A stretch of DNA of 64,000 nucleotides. Source: Sphingobium sp. JS3065. GTDB taxonomy: Bacteria > Pseudomonadota > Alphaproteobacteria > Sphingomonadales > Sphingomonadaceae. The stretch lies in contig NZ_CP102664.1 in NCBI RefSeq assembly GCF_026427355.1, forward strand, positions 186,001-250,000, given 5' to 3'. Position numbers and translations under genes: made by a program. Each line of letters starts with the position of its first letter. Position 1 is the stretch's first letter. The notes below the pieces were generated by a model that worked only from the letters and a program-made list of their open reading frames with translations, had not been told where the DNA came from and did no database searches. Shown piece by piece: positions 19,173 to 26,858 of this stretch.

Positions 19173-19369
19173 TCAGTCCGCTTGCGCCGCCAGTTGCGCC
19201 AGATAGGCATCACGCAGGGCGAATTTCTGGACCTTGCCAGACAGGGTGGTGGGAAAGGTGTCCACGAACCACCAGTACGACGGAATCTTGAACTTGGCGA
19301 TCCGCGCTATAAGATGCCCCTTCAACTCCTCGATATCCGCGCTTTCGCCAACCCGGAGGCGGATGGCGA
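19173..19369 (-). pseudogene. C-terminal remnant of an AMP-dependent acyl-CoA ligase
   Basis: About 65 codons encoding the end of an acyl-CoA synthetase: VGESADIEELKGHLIARIAK, then FKIPSYWWFVDTFPTTLSGK with the catalytic C-terminal lysine motif (LSGKVQKFALRD). The rest of the gene is missing. At 19370 the reading frame passes directly into the IS481 transposase, giving a chimeric open frame. The matching 5' part is not found on the far side of the insertion sequences, so a deletion or rearrangement accompanied insertion. Confidence 0.85.
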
Positions 19370-20356
19370 TGTTTGGTCCTGGAATTTGCTGGGTCGGGTC
19401 TGACGTAGATCGATGAGGTTCTGGGAGCCATGCTTTGCAGATGGCTTCGTATGGTGTGAGGCCCTTCAGGGTCTTCAAACGACGACCGAAGTTGTATGCG
19501 GCGACGAAGTCGGCGAGGTGCTGTCGGAGTTGGTCGTGGCTGTCGTAGTGGTAGCGTTTGACCGTCGCGTCCTTGATCGTCCGGTTCATTCTCTCGACCT
19601 GACCGTTGGTCCAGGGATGTCGAGGCTTTGTCAGCCGATGTTCTACATCCAGCTCGGCGCGGGCGAACTCGAACGCATGGCAAAGGAAGCGCTGGTTCTC
19701 TGCCTGTATCTTCTTGATATCGTTGGGCGTCCAGCCATCGCCGGTGGGATCGGTGAAGTGCGTTCCATTGTCGGTAAGCACGGTGTGGATCTTATAGGGC
19801 ACTGCGGCGGCGAGGTGACGGAGGAAGTCACCGGCGATCCGACGGGTGGCCTTTTGGTGCAGCTCGACGAAGGCGAACTTGGTGGTGCGATCGATGGCCA
19901 CAATCAGGTATAGGCGCCCTTCCTCGGTACGGACCTCGGCAATGTCGATGTGAAAGTAGCCGAGCGGGTAGCTCTTGAACTTGCGTTTATTGGGCGCATC
20001 GCCCTCGATCTTCGGCAGCTGCGAGATGCCGTGACGTTGGAGACAGCGGTGCAGTGACGAGCGCGTCAGGTGCGGAATGCTGGCCTGCAGGGCATAGAGG
20101 CAGTCGTCCAGCGGAAGCAGCGTGTGCCGGCGGAAGGCGACGATCACCGCTTCCTCCTCGATTGACAGCACGGTCGATCTCGCGACCTTGGGGCCGGTGG
20201 TAGATCGGCGGGGGCGGTCCGCTTCTTCCACTTGGCGACGGTCTTCTGGTTGATGCCGTAGCGCTTGGCCAGCGTCCTTAGGCTCGCTTGACTATGCTGT
20301 ATCGCTCGACGCACTGCCTCAGTCGTTGTGGCGCTCCCATGGAGTACCTGGCCCAT
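19370..20356 (-). pseudogene. IS481-family transposase, frameshifted
   Basis: The start MGQVLHGSATTTEAVRRAIQ at 20356 and ASLRTLAKRYGINQKTVAKW form the helix-turn-helix. The DDE catalytic core is in a second frame: YFHIDIAEVR (D), VLTDNGTHFTD (D) and HPWTNGQVERMNRTIKDAT (E). The two frames meet at CGCCCCCGC near 20217; one additional C would restore a single frame, so this is either a one-base deletion in a C run or a -1 frameshift signal. The downstream frame has no stop of its own and runs into the acyl-CoA ligase remnant to 19173. Confidence 0.82.
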
Positions 20357-20377
20357 AGCGCTTCCTGCCAGATGACA
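19370..20377 (-). mobile_element. IS481-family insertion sequence
   Basis: The element is placed between TGTTTGGTCCTGGAATT (from 19370 on the plus strand) and the reverse complement of TGTCATCTGGCAGGAAG (ending at 20377); both ends begin TGT, as is usual for IS481. It holds a single leftward transposase gene starting 21 nt inside the end. No exact target duplication is visible (flanks end GGCGA and start GTGAT), consistent with rearrangement. The left end truncates the ligase remnant, and the right end abuts an IS110-type element. Confidence 0.72.
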
Positions 20378-20466
20378 GTGATGAGGTGGACGGCCCCCAC
20401 CCAAACGGCATCGAGTCGTGCCATGATGGTGCTGTCATCGACCATCAGTAGGAAGGAGCCGCCCAC

Positions 20467-21489
20467 ATGGAGATTACCACGATCGGACTGGATATCGCGA
20501 AAAACGTTTTCCAGGTCCATGGCGTAGATTGCGAAGGTAAGGTGGTGCTACGGCGCAAGGTCAAGCGGGACCAGCTGCTCACGCTGCTCGGCGAGCTGCA
20601 GCCATGCCTGATCGGCATCGAGGCGTGCGCGACGGCGCATCATTGGGCGCGTCAGCTCCAGGCACTTGGTCACGAGGTAAGGCTGATGCCGCCAGCCTAT
20701 GTGAAGGCGTATGTGAAGCGGAACAAGAATGACGCAGCCGACGCCGAGGCGATCTGCGAGGCGGTGCGGCGGCCGACGATGCGGTTCGTACCGATCAAAT
20801 CCGCCGACGCTCAGAGCGTGTTGATATTGCATCGTGCCCGCCATCTGCTGGTCCGGCAGCGGACCGCACAAGTCAGCGCGATGCGGGCGCACCTGGCGGA
20901 GTATGGGGTCATCGCGCCCAAGGGTCGCGCGCATGTTCGCGAGCTGGTCGAAGCGCTTGCCAGTGGCACGGCGCTGGTACCGGAGCTCGCACGCCAGACC
21001 CTGCTGCTGATCGCTGACATGATCGAGGGGCTGAGCGGGCAGATCCGCGCGATTGAGATCGAGTTGATGAGATGGCATCGCGCCACCATTGCTTCCCGTA
21101 GGCTGGAGACGATCCCCGGGATCGGGTTCATCACCGCCACCGCGCTCGCGGCAACCGTCGGCGACGCCCGCGTCTTCCGCTCGGGTCGCCAGTTCGCCGC
21201 ATGGCTCGGGTTCGTACCCAAACAACACTCCTCGGGCGGCAAGGAGCGCATGGGTGGGATATCGAAGATGGGCGATCGCTATCTGCGCCATCTCCTCGTT
21301 GTCGGCGCCACTGCTGTCCTACGCTACACCCGCCGCAAGACGACGGCCGTCAGCATCTGGGCGGACCGGCTGCTGGAGCGCAAGCCGGCGAGACTGGTGA
21401 GCGTCGCTGTCGCTAACAAGACGGCGAGGATCGCCTGGGCGGTCATGACGCGAGAGGAGGATTACCGCGCGGCTCCGGCCATCGCCTGA
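20467..21489 (+). CDS. IS110-family transposase
   Basis: A 340-residue recombinase with an N-terminal RuvC-like DEDD domain (TIGLDIAKNVFQVHGVD, CLIGIEACATAHHWAR, KRNKNDAADAEAICEAVRRP) and the C-terminal Transposase_20 domain (LETIPGIGFITATALAATVG, FAAWLGFVPKQHSSGGKERM, with the catalytic serine expected in HSSGG). Length and motifs are intact, so it may be active. AAGGAG stands 8 nt before the ATG. Family members recombine DNA guided by a structured RNA from the element's non-coding end. Confidence 0.93.
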   Translation: MEITTIGLDIAKNVFQVHGVDCEGKVVLRRKVKRDQLLTLLGELQPCLIGIEACATAHHWARQLQALGHEVRLMPPAYVKAYVKRNKNDAADAEAICEAVRRPTMRFVPIKSADAQSVLILHRARHLLVRQRTAQVSAMRAHLAEYGVIAPKGRAHVRELVEALASGTALVPELARQTLLLIADMIEGLSGQIRAIEIELMRWHRATIASRRLETIPGIGFITATALAATVGDARVFRSGRQFAAWLGFVPKQHSSGGKERMGGISKMGDRYLRHLLVVGATAVLRYTRRKTTAVSIWADRLLERKPARLVSVAVANKTARIAWAVMTREEDYRAAPAIA

Positions 21490-21727
21490 AGCACGCACGG
21501 AACAAAGTCTGGGCAGGAGAGAACGAAACGAATGATGCCAACTCGGTCAAGCCGGGGATCGGAACAACCTGCGTGATTCACCGCGCCGCGAGCGCGACAC
21601 AGTGATGAGGATCCGATCCACTGACACCATCATGGCCAGCGGCCTCTCGCGCCGCGCGAATAGGCCGGACACATGAATGAACCTGACCAGGAAAAGCATC
21701 ATCTGCCGAAAATCGCCCTTGCCCACC
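21490..21727 (+). ncRNA. Predicted bridge/seek RNA region of the IS110 element
   Basis: The 238 nt between the transposase stop and the right subterminal repeat do not code for a convincing protein. In the IS1111 group the guide RNA is encoded downstream of the transposase, and this stretch is rich in short dyads (for example GCGCCGCGAGCGC, and TGATGAGG...CACCATCA). The call follows from established behaviour of the family plus position; RNA ends and guide loops were not determined. Confidence 0.45.
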
Positions 21728-21747
21728 GGGGGTCGTCCACACATGAA

Positions 21748-22003
21748 TCATCTCAAGGCCCGTCTGGCCAGAGGTAAATGGAGGTGCCCAGCTCTTGGCA
21801 ATCATCATGGTCAGTGCAACGAACACGCCGTTGGCGCATCCAATACCTGCCGTTCCGCCGTTGTTGCGCGTCAATCAACTCGCCCACATCTTCCAGCCTA
21901 AACAACCGAAAGCTCAAATCCCCATAGGGTAACCTGCTGGGCCCGCGGGTTCCTGCATTGGAGGCTTTTGTACGCAAGCGCCCGAAACCCTTCACAATGG
22001 CTG
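21748..22003. other. Intergenic stretch right of the IS110 element
   Basis: About 250 nt of lower-GC sequence. On the minus strand one frame gives LSFRLFRLEDVGELIDAQQR, which looks protein-like but is short, lacks a start and is not assigned to a family; it may be a remnant of a gene cut by the insertion sequences. Nothing else is supported here. Confidence 0.35.
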
Positions 22004-22175
22004 ACGCTGAAATCCTCCCTACGCGCAGCGTGGGGAGGGGAACCATGTGAAGCATGGTGGAGGGGAAGTTTCGAAGGTCGTGCCCCTTTCCCCTCCACCA
22101 GCCTACGGCTGTCGAAGAGAGTCACGTGCCTCTCTTCGATCCTCCCCATCTCTCGATGGGGAGGATTTGGAACGT
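22004..22175. repeat. Cluster of REP-like palindromes
   Basis: Several adjacent hairpins: CCTCCCTACGCGCAGCGTGG plus GGAGG; ACCATGTGAAGCATGGT; GAAGAGAG...CTCTCTTC; and CCTCCCCATCTCTCGATGGG plus GAGG. The last matches the element at 9838-9893. The cluster separates the mobile segment from the ribosomal protein operon. Confidence 0.72.
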
Positions 22176-22198
22176 CCGCCCTCCACCCTTTTCAGACA

Positions 22199-22236
22199 CA
22201 AAAAAGCCGCCCGGTGAGGGGCGGCTTTTCTGTTTG
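22199..22236 (-). terminator. Rho-independent terminator of the rpsF-rpsR-rplI operon
   Basis: On the minus strand AAAAGCCGCCCCTCACCGGG then CGGCTTTTTT forms a stem (AAAGCCGCCC / GGGCGGCTTTTTT) with a T tail. It lies 16 nt after the rplI stop. Confidence 0.9.
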
Positions 22237-22251
22237 GTCCGATGGGGAAAC

Positions 22252-22848
22252 TCAGGCTTCTTCGGCCGGGGCTTCTTCGGCTTCCACGGCGATTTCGCCC
22301 GGTTCCGCGTTCGGATCATAATCTTCGGTGAAGCCGCTCTCGTCCTTTTCGAACAGGTCGGCCATCACGTCGACGCCCTGCGACTGAAGCTCGGCTTCTT
22401 CCGGCGAACGGGCGACGTTCACCGTGATGGTGACGGCGACTTCAGGGTGCAGCGCGACCTTGACGTCGAACACACCGAGCGTCTTGATCGGGCGTTCCAG
22501 CACGACCATCGCCTTGCTGACGTTGGTGATGCCTTCGGCATGCAGCGCTTCCACGACGTCGCGGACGGCGACCGAACCGTAGAGGTGGCCGGCGTTGGAC
22601 GACTGGCGGATCAGGACGATCTGCTTGCCGTTGACGCCTTCGGCAGCCTTTTCGGCGTCCGTGCGGCGGGCGGCGTTGTCGGCCTCGATCTTCGCGCGGT
22701 TGGCTTCGAAGACCTTCTTGTTGGCGTTGTTGGAGCGCAGCGCCTTCTTGTTGGGCAGCAGGAAGTTACGGGCGTAACCGTCCTTCACGGTGACGACGTC
22801 ACCGATGGCGCCCAGCTTCTCGATCCGTTCGAGGAGAATGATTTCCAT
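22252..22848 (-). CDS. rplI: 50S ribosomal protein L9
   Basis: L9 binds 23S rRNA near the L1 stalk base. The 198-residue protein starts MEIILLERIEKLGAIGDVVT and continues VKDGYARNFLLPNKKALRSN, the diagnostic L9 N-terminal domain; a long connecting helix and the C-terminal domain follow. After about residue 150 an acidic Glu/Ala-rich tail extends it beyond the 149 residues of the E. coli protein, a common feature in sphingomonads. It is the last gene of the leftward rpsF-rpsR-rplI operon. Confidence 0.97.
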   Translation of the reverse strand: MEIILLERIEKLGAIGDVVTVKDGYARNFLLPNKKALRSNNANKKVFEANRAKIEADNAARRTDAEKAAEGVNGKQIVLIRQSSNAGHLYGSVAVRDVVEALHAEGITNVSKAMVVLERPIKTLGVFDVKVALHPEVAVTITVNVARSPEEAELQSQGVDVMADLFEKDESGFTEDYDPNAEPGEIAVEAEEAPAEEA

Positions 22849-22861
22849 GAGACTTACTCCC

Positions 22862-23086
22862 TCACTTCACGATGTAGGGCAGCAGGCCCAGGTGACGGGC
22901 GCGCTTGATGGCCTGGGCCAGCTCACGCTGCTTCTTGGCGGATACCGCGGTGATGCGGCTGGGGACGATCTTGCCGCGCTCGGACACGAAGCCCTGGAGC
23001 AGACGGACGTCCTTGTAATCGATCTTCGGCGCATCCTTGGCGGCGAAGGGGCAGCTCTTGCGGCGGCGGAAAAACGGGCGTGCCAT
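22862..23086 (-). CDS. rpsR: 30S ribosomal protein S18
   Basis: S18 pairs with S6 on the small-subunit platform. The 74-residue protein has the family sequence [40 protein letters not shown] and [20 protein letters not shown], ending [19 protein letters not shown] precedes the ATG at a normal distance. It stands between rpsF (14-nt gap) and rplI (13-nt gap) in the conserved order. Confidence 0.97.
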   Translation of the reverse strand: MARPFFRRRKSCPFAAKDAPKIDYKDVRLLQGFVSERGKIVPSRITAVSAKKQRELAQAIKRARHLGLLPYIVK

Positions 23087-23100
23087 TGGTCAGATCCTCC

Positions 23101-23541
23101 TTATTCGCCAGCCGGGGCTTCTTCGCGCTCGCGGCGCGGGCCACGGTCGCCACGGTCTTCGCGGGGGCCACGATCGCCACGATCACCGCGGGGACCGCGA
23201 TCGCCACGCTCGGAACGTTCCTGCTTGCGCATCATGACCGACGGGCCACCTTCCAGCTCATCGACCTTGATGGTCATGTAGCGGATGATGTCTTCGTTGA
23301 TCTGGGTCTGGCGCTCCAGTTCCGCGACGACGCCGGCGGGGGCGTCGATGTTCAGCATCACATAGTGCGCCTTGCGGTTCTTGGCGATCTTGTAGGCGAG
23401 GCTGCGCAGGCCCCAGGTTTCCACCTTGGTCACCTTGCCTTCATTTTCCTCGACGATCTTGGTGGCGGTTTCCGCCAGGGCGTCCACCTGCGCCTGTGCC
23501 AGATCCTGGCGCGCAAGGAACACATGCTCGTAAAGAGCCAT
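23101..23541 (-). CDS. rpsF: 30S ribosomal protein S6 with RGD-rich tail
   Basis: S6 binds S18 in the 30S platform. The 146-residue protein starts [20 protein letters not shown] at 23541, the usual S6 beginning, and includes [21 protein letters not shown] and [18 protein letters not shown] sequence. The longer frame to 23580 has no family similarity. After residue 110 the tail is a low-complexity run of Arg-Gly-Asp-Arg-Gly-Pro units ending [10 protein letters not shown], much longer than the E. coli tail; similar charged tails occur in alphaproteobacteria and their function is unknown. Confidence 0.95.
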   Translation of the reverse strand: MALYEHVFLARQDLAQAQVDALAETATKIVEENEGKVTKVETWGLRSLAYKIAKNRKAHYVMLNIDAPAGVVAELERQTQINEDIIRYMTIKVDELEGGPSVMMRKQERSERGDRGPRGDRGDRGPREDRGDRGPRREREEAPAGE

Positions 23542-23715
23542 GGGTATTGCCTCATCTGTTGGCCGATCGCTGACGTCCACCCCATGTGGAACGCCCCTCC
23601 GGCTGTCGTCTCAAAGCATTGATCCACGCGGCCGCGAGTCACCCCAGGGCCGTGGGAAGCGGCGCCTATGACGGAAATGCGGGGGAAAGGCAAGGGTGGT
23701 TGGGATTTCGATCCT

Positions 23716-23847
23716 CCGTTCGGGCTGAGCGAAGCCGAAGCCCTTGCCTGAGCGAAGCGAAGGCGCTTCATTATGTTCAGGCCTGAGCGAAGCGAAGGCG
23801 CTTCATTATGTTCAGCGAAGGGCTTCGACTTCGCTCAGCCCGAACGG
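23716..23847. repeat. Large imperfect hairpin with an exact 35-bp tandem duplication
   Basis: Arm 23716-23745 (CCGTTCGGGCTGAGCGAAGC onward) is complementary to 23818-23847 with one mismatch in 30. Between them a 35-bp unit beginning GCCTGAGCGAAGCGAAGGCG occurs twice without a change (23746-23780 and 23781-23815). The arm sequence belongs to a dispersed family also seen at 49170-49320. The hairpin ends 25 nt before the permease start. Confidence 0.85.
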
Positions 23848-23871
23848 TTTTGGGATAAGGGGGGAGTTGTT

Positions 23872-25275
23872 ATGGCGGTCGGGATCGCGGCGCTTTCGTT
23901 GATATTGCTGATGATCGCGGCCTATCGCGGGATGAGCGTCATCCTGATGGCGCCGCTGCTGGCGATGCTGGCGGTGTTCCTGACCGATCCTGCGGCGGTG
24001 CCAGCGGTGTTTTCCGGCCTTTTCATGGAGAAGGTGGGGAGTTTCCTGAAACTCTATTTCCCGGTGTTCCTGCTGGGCGCGCTGTTCGGCAAGCTGATCG
24101 AGATTTCGGGCTTTTCGCGCGCCATCGTGACGGCGGTGATCGGACTGGTGGGCGCGCAGAGGGCGATTCCGGCGATCATGCTGGTGACGGCATTGCTGAC
24201 CTATGGCGGGGTTTCGGTGTTCGTGGCGGTGTTCGCCGTCTATCCCTTCGCGGCGGAGATGTTCCGGCAGGGGAATATTCCCAAGCGGCTGGTGCCCGCG
24301 ACGATCGGGTTGGGGGCGATCACCTTCACCATGGACGCGATGCCGGGGACGCCGCAGATCCAGAATATCATTCCGACCAGCTTTTTCGGGACGACGACCT
24401 GGGCGGCGCCGGTGCTGGGGTTGATCGGCTCGGTCTGCATCATGGGGATGGGGTTGGGCTATCTTGGCTGGCGGCGGCGGGCGATGCAGGCGGCGGGGGA
24501 AGGCTATGGCGCGCCGGAGACGCTGGTGAACGAGCCGGAGGCGGTCGATGGCGGCGAGAAGTCCGCGCATCCGCTGATCGCCTTGTTGCCGTTGCTGGTC
24601 GTGGGGCTGGGGAATCTGGCGCTGACCATGATCATTCCGCGCATGGTGGCGGGGGATGAGGTCAGCGTGTCGCTGGCGGGGCTGACCGAGCCTGTGGCGG
24701 TGAAGGTCGCGCAGGTTTCGGCGCTTTGGGCGGTCGAGGGCGCCTTGCTGGCGGGGATCGCGACGATCCTGCTTTTCGCCTTTCGGCCGGTGGCGCGGCG
24801 CTTTGCCGATGGGTCGCGGGCGGCGGTGGGCGGGGCTTTGCTCGCTGGGATGAATACGGCGGTCGAATATGGGTTCGGGGCGGTGATCGCGGCGCTGCCG
24901 GGCTTTCTGGTGGTGAAGGAGGCGCTGAAGGCCGTGCCCAATCCGCTGGTCAATGAGGCGATCACCGTGACGTCGCTGGCCGGGATCACCGGATCGGCTT
25001 CGGGCGGGCTGTCGATCGCGCTGGCGGCGATGGCGGAGCAGTTCGCGGCGGCTGGCGACGCGGCGGGCATACCGCGGGAGGTGCTGCACCGGGTGGCGTC
25101 GATGGCGAGCGGGGGGATGGACAGCCTGCCGCATAATGGGGCGGTGATCACGCTGCTGGCGGTGACGGGGCTGACCCACAGGCAGGCCTATAAGGATATT
25201 TTCGCGCTGACCCTGATCAAGACCTTCACCGTCTTCGTGGTGATCGCGGTCTATTATCTGACGGGATGGGTATAA
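23872..25275 (+). CDS. GntP-family permease
   Basis: A 467-residue inner-membrane transporter of the gluconate:proton symporter (GntP) family, with about 12 hydrophobic segments beginning AVGIAALSLILLMIAAYRGM. ATG 23872 is chosen because GGGGGAG precedes it and the hydrophobic segment starts at once; the upstream frame translates repeat DNA. Landmarks are FPVFLLGALFGKLIEISGFS, TYGGVSVFVAVFAVYPFA, GITGSASGGLSIALAAMAEQ and SGGMDSLPHNGAVITLLAV. The substrate is an organic or sugar acid and cannot be refined; no catabolic genes are adjacent. Confidence 0.9.
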   Translation: MAVGIAALSLILLMIAAYRGMSVILMAPLLAMLAVFLTDPAAVPAVFSGLFMEKVGSFLKLYFPVFLLGALFGKLIEISGFSRAIVTAVIGLVGAQRAIPAIMLVTALLTYGGVSVFVAVFAVYPFAAEMFRQGNIPKRLVPATIGLGAITFTMDAMPGTPQIQNIIPTSFFGTTTWAAPVLGLIGSVCIMGMGLGYLGWRRRAMQAAGEGYGAPETLVNEPEAVDGGEKSAHPLIALLPLLVVGLGNLALTMIIPRMVAGDEVSVSLAGLTEPVAVKVAQVSALWAVEGALLAGIATILLFAFRPVARRFADGSRAAVGGALLAGMNTAVEYGFGAVIAALPGFLVVKEALKAVPNPLVNEAITVTSLAGITGSASGGLSIALAAMAEQFAAAGDAAGIPREVLHRVASMASGGMDSLPHNGAVITLLAVTGLTHRQAYKDIFALTLIKTFTVFVVIAVYYLTGWV

Positions 25276-25276
25276 A

Positions 25277-25310
25277 ACGCCCCGGAAGCTGGCTCCGGGG
25301 CGTTCTCGTC
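25277..25310. terminator. Bidirectional terminator
   Basis: ACGCCCCGGA and TCCGGGGCGTT pair around AGCTGGC and lie between the convergent permease and RcnB-like genes. T-rich sequence is short on either side, so strength is uncertain. Confidence 0.7.
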
Positions 25311-25673
25311 TTAATGGATGGCGCCTGCTACGACCGCGCCGATGATGCCGCTGGTGATCGCGATCAGCACCGCGTCATTGCCTGAACGGACCCAGCGATA
25401 GCCGCGCGGCGGGGCGTTCAGGCGGTAGCCGCGATAATTGTCGATCACCCGGTAGTTGCTGACGTAGCGGCGGTCGAAACGCTGGCCCTTGGCCCAGCGG
25501 CGGTGATTGTCCTTGCGGATGACCGTCCTGTGCTTGACGACGGTGCGGCCGTGCGGACCGTATTTGACGATGCGGCTGTCCTCCCGATGCGTGGCGGCCT
25601 GGGCCTGGGTGGCGACCATCGGGCTGGCGACCATGGTGGTTGCGGCCAGGGCCATCAGAAACTTCTTCATCAT
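25311..25673 (-). CDS. RcnB-family periplasmic protein
   Basis: A 120-residue exported protein. A signal peptide (KKFLMALAATTMVASPMVATQAQA) is followed by a His/Arg/Tyr-rich region, RRWAKGQRFDRRYVSNYRVI and LNAPPRGYRWVRSGNDAVLI, that fits the RcnB family, named for a periplasmic protein of nickel/cobalt homeostasis in E. coli. In sphingomonads such proteins are numerous and their role is not established. A C-terminal hydrophobic segment (AITSGIIGAVVAGAI) may contact the membrane. GAGGAG stands 8 nt before ATG 25673. Confidence 0.86.
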   Translation of the reverse strand: MMKKFLMALAATTMVASPMVATQAQAATHREDSRIVKYGPHGRTVVKHRTVIRKDNHRRWAKGQRFDRRYVSNYRVIDNYRGYRLNAPPRGYRWVRSGNDAVLIAITSGIIGAVVAGAIH

Positions 25674-25919
25674 GTCGTCGCTCCTCATTCGAATTTCGCG
25701 CCGCTGTCCGGCGTTGAAAACAGATTTAGGAGCAGCTTGTCGCAGGCATGTGTCGCGGGGCCGTGGACTTTGTCGGAAATTGTAACGGCAGGCGGATTCG
25801 ATATCGCACCTTTTCCTTGTACGCCGTCCTCGTTAAAGGCGGTCCTCCGATGGGAATTGCCGGAATGTGTCCGGCTTGGAAAATAGCGCTTTTCAGGGCG
25901 CTCATGTGTCAGAAGGTGG

Positions 25920-26858
25920 ATGATGAGGGCATTTCTTTTTCCGGGGCAGGGCAGCCAGTCGGTCGGCATGGGCAAGGCGCTGGCCGACGCCAGCCCGGCG
26001 GCGAGGGAGCTGTTTCAGGAGGTCGACGACGCCCTGTCGCAGCATCTGTTCCGCATCATGGTGGAGGGGCCGGAAAGCGACCTGACGCTCACCGAAAACG
26101 CGCAGCCCGCGATCATGGCGAATGCGCTGGCGACGCTGCGGGTGATGCAGAAGGAAGGCGGTTTCTCGCTGGCGGAAAAGGGCGATTTCGTCGCCGGGCA
26201 CTCGCTGGGCGAATATAGCGCGCTTTGTGCGGCGGAGGCTTTCGATATCGCCACCACGTCGAAGCTGCTGAAGCTGCGCGGGCGGGCGATGCAGGCCGCC
26301 GTGCCGGTGGGTGAGGGCGCGATGGCGGCGCTGCTGGGCGCGGACATTGAAAAGGCGCAGGCGCTGGCCGAGGCCGCTGCCGAGGGTGAGGTCTGCACCG
26401 TCGCCAACGACAATGACCCGACGCAGGTGGTGATTTCCGGCCATCGCGGCGCGATCGAGCGGGCGGTGGCGCTGGTCAAGGATCACGGCATCAAGCGCGG
26501 CGTGCTGCTGCCGGTGTCGGCGCCCTTCCATTGCCCGCTGATGCAGCCTGCGGCGGAGGCGATGGAGGAGGCTCTGGGCAAGGCGGCGATCAACACGCCG
26601 CTGCTGCCGGTCTATGCCAATGTGCTGGCGAGCGCGATTGCCGATCCGGAGGAGATCAAGCGGCGTTTGGTCGAGCAGGTGACGGGCCGGGTGCGCTGGC
26701 GCGAATCCGTGGCGGCGATGTGGGATGCGGGCGTGACCGAATTTGTCGAACTGGGCGGCAAGGTGCTGGGTCCGATGGTCAAGCGCATCGCGCCCGACGC
26801 GACCGTGCGCAGCATCGTGACGATGGACGATGTAGAGGCCGCCCTGGGGGCGATGTGA
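25920..26858 (+). CDS. fabD: Malonyl-CoA:ACP transacylase
   Basis: FabD loads malonate from CoA onto ACP for fatty-acid chain elongation. The 312-residue protein begins RAFLFPGQGSQSVGMGKAL, and its nucleophile motif GHSLGEYSALCAAEA is near residue 95; the catalytic histidine is in SAPFHCPLMQPA. It is the first gene of a rightward fatty-acid cluster; its stop overlaps the next start (ATGTGA). Confidence 0.96.
   Translation: MMRAFLFPGQGSQSVGMGKALADASPAARELFQEVDDALSQHLFRIMVEGPESDLTLTENAQPAIMANALATLRVMQKEGGFSLAEKGDFVAGHSLGEYSALCAAEAFDIATTSKLLKLRGRAMQAAVPVGEGAMAALLGADIEKAQALAEAAAEGEVCTVANDNDPTQVVISGHRGAIERAVALVKDHGIKRGVLLPVSAPFHCPLMQPAAEAMEEALGKAAINTPLLPVYANVLASAIADPEEIKRRLVEQVTGRVRWRESVAAMWDAGVTEFVELGGKVLGPMVKRIAPDATVRSIVTMDDVEAALGAM

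Larger units (their letters stand above)
20378..21747 (+). mobile_element. IS110-family (IS1111-group) insertion sequence
   Basis: Subterminal inverted repeats were found by eye: GTGGACGGCCCCC at 20386-20398 and GGGGGTCGTCCAC at 21728-21740 (12 of 13 positions complementary). Short subterminal repeats a few bases from each end define the IS1111 group. The transposase lies 68 nt inside the left repeat, and a 238-nt non-coding stretch separates it from the right repeat. The left end abuts the IS481 terminus. Exact outer ends are uncertain by several bases. Confidence 0.72.

Noticed and set aside
21547..21874. Minus-strand open frames over the IS110 3' region
   Set aside because: They overlap the predicted guide RNA and the right inverted repeat, and the peptides match no family.
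23746..23815. Two direct 35-bp repeats considered as a CRISPR start
   Set aside because: The units are head-to-tail with no spacer and lie within a dispersed hairpin element; no cas genes are near.
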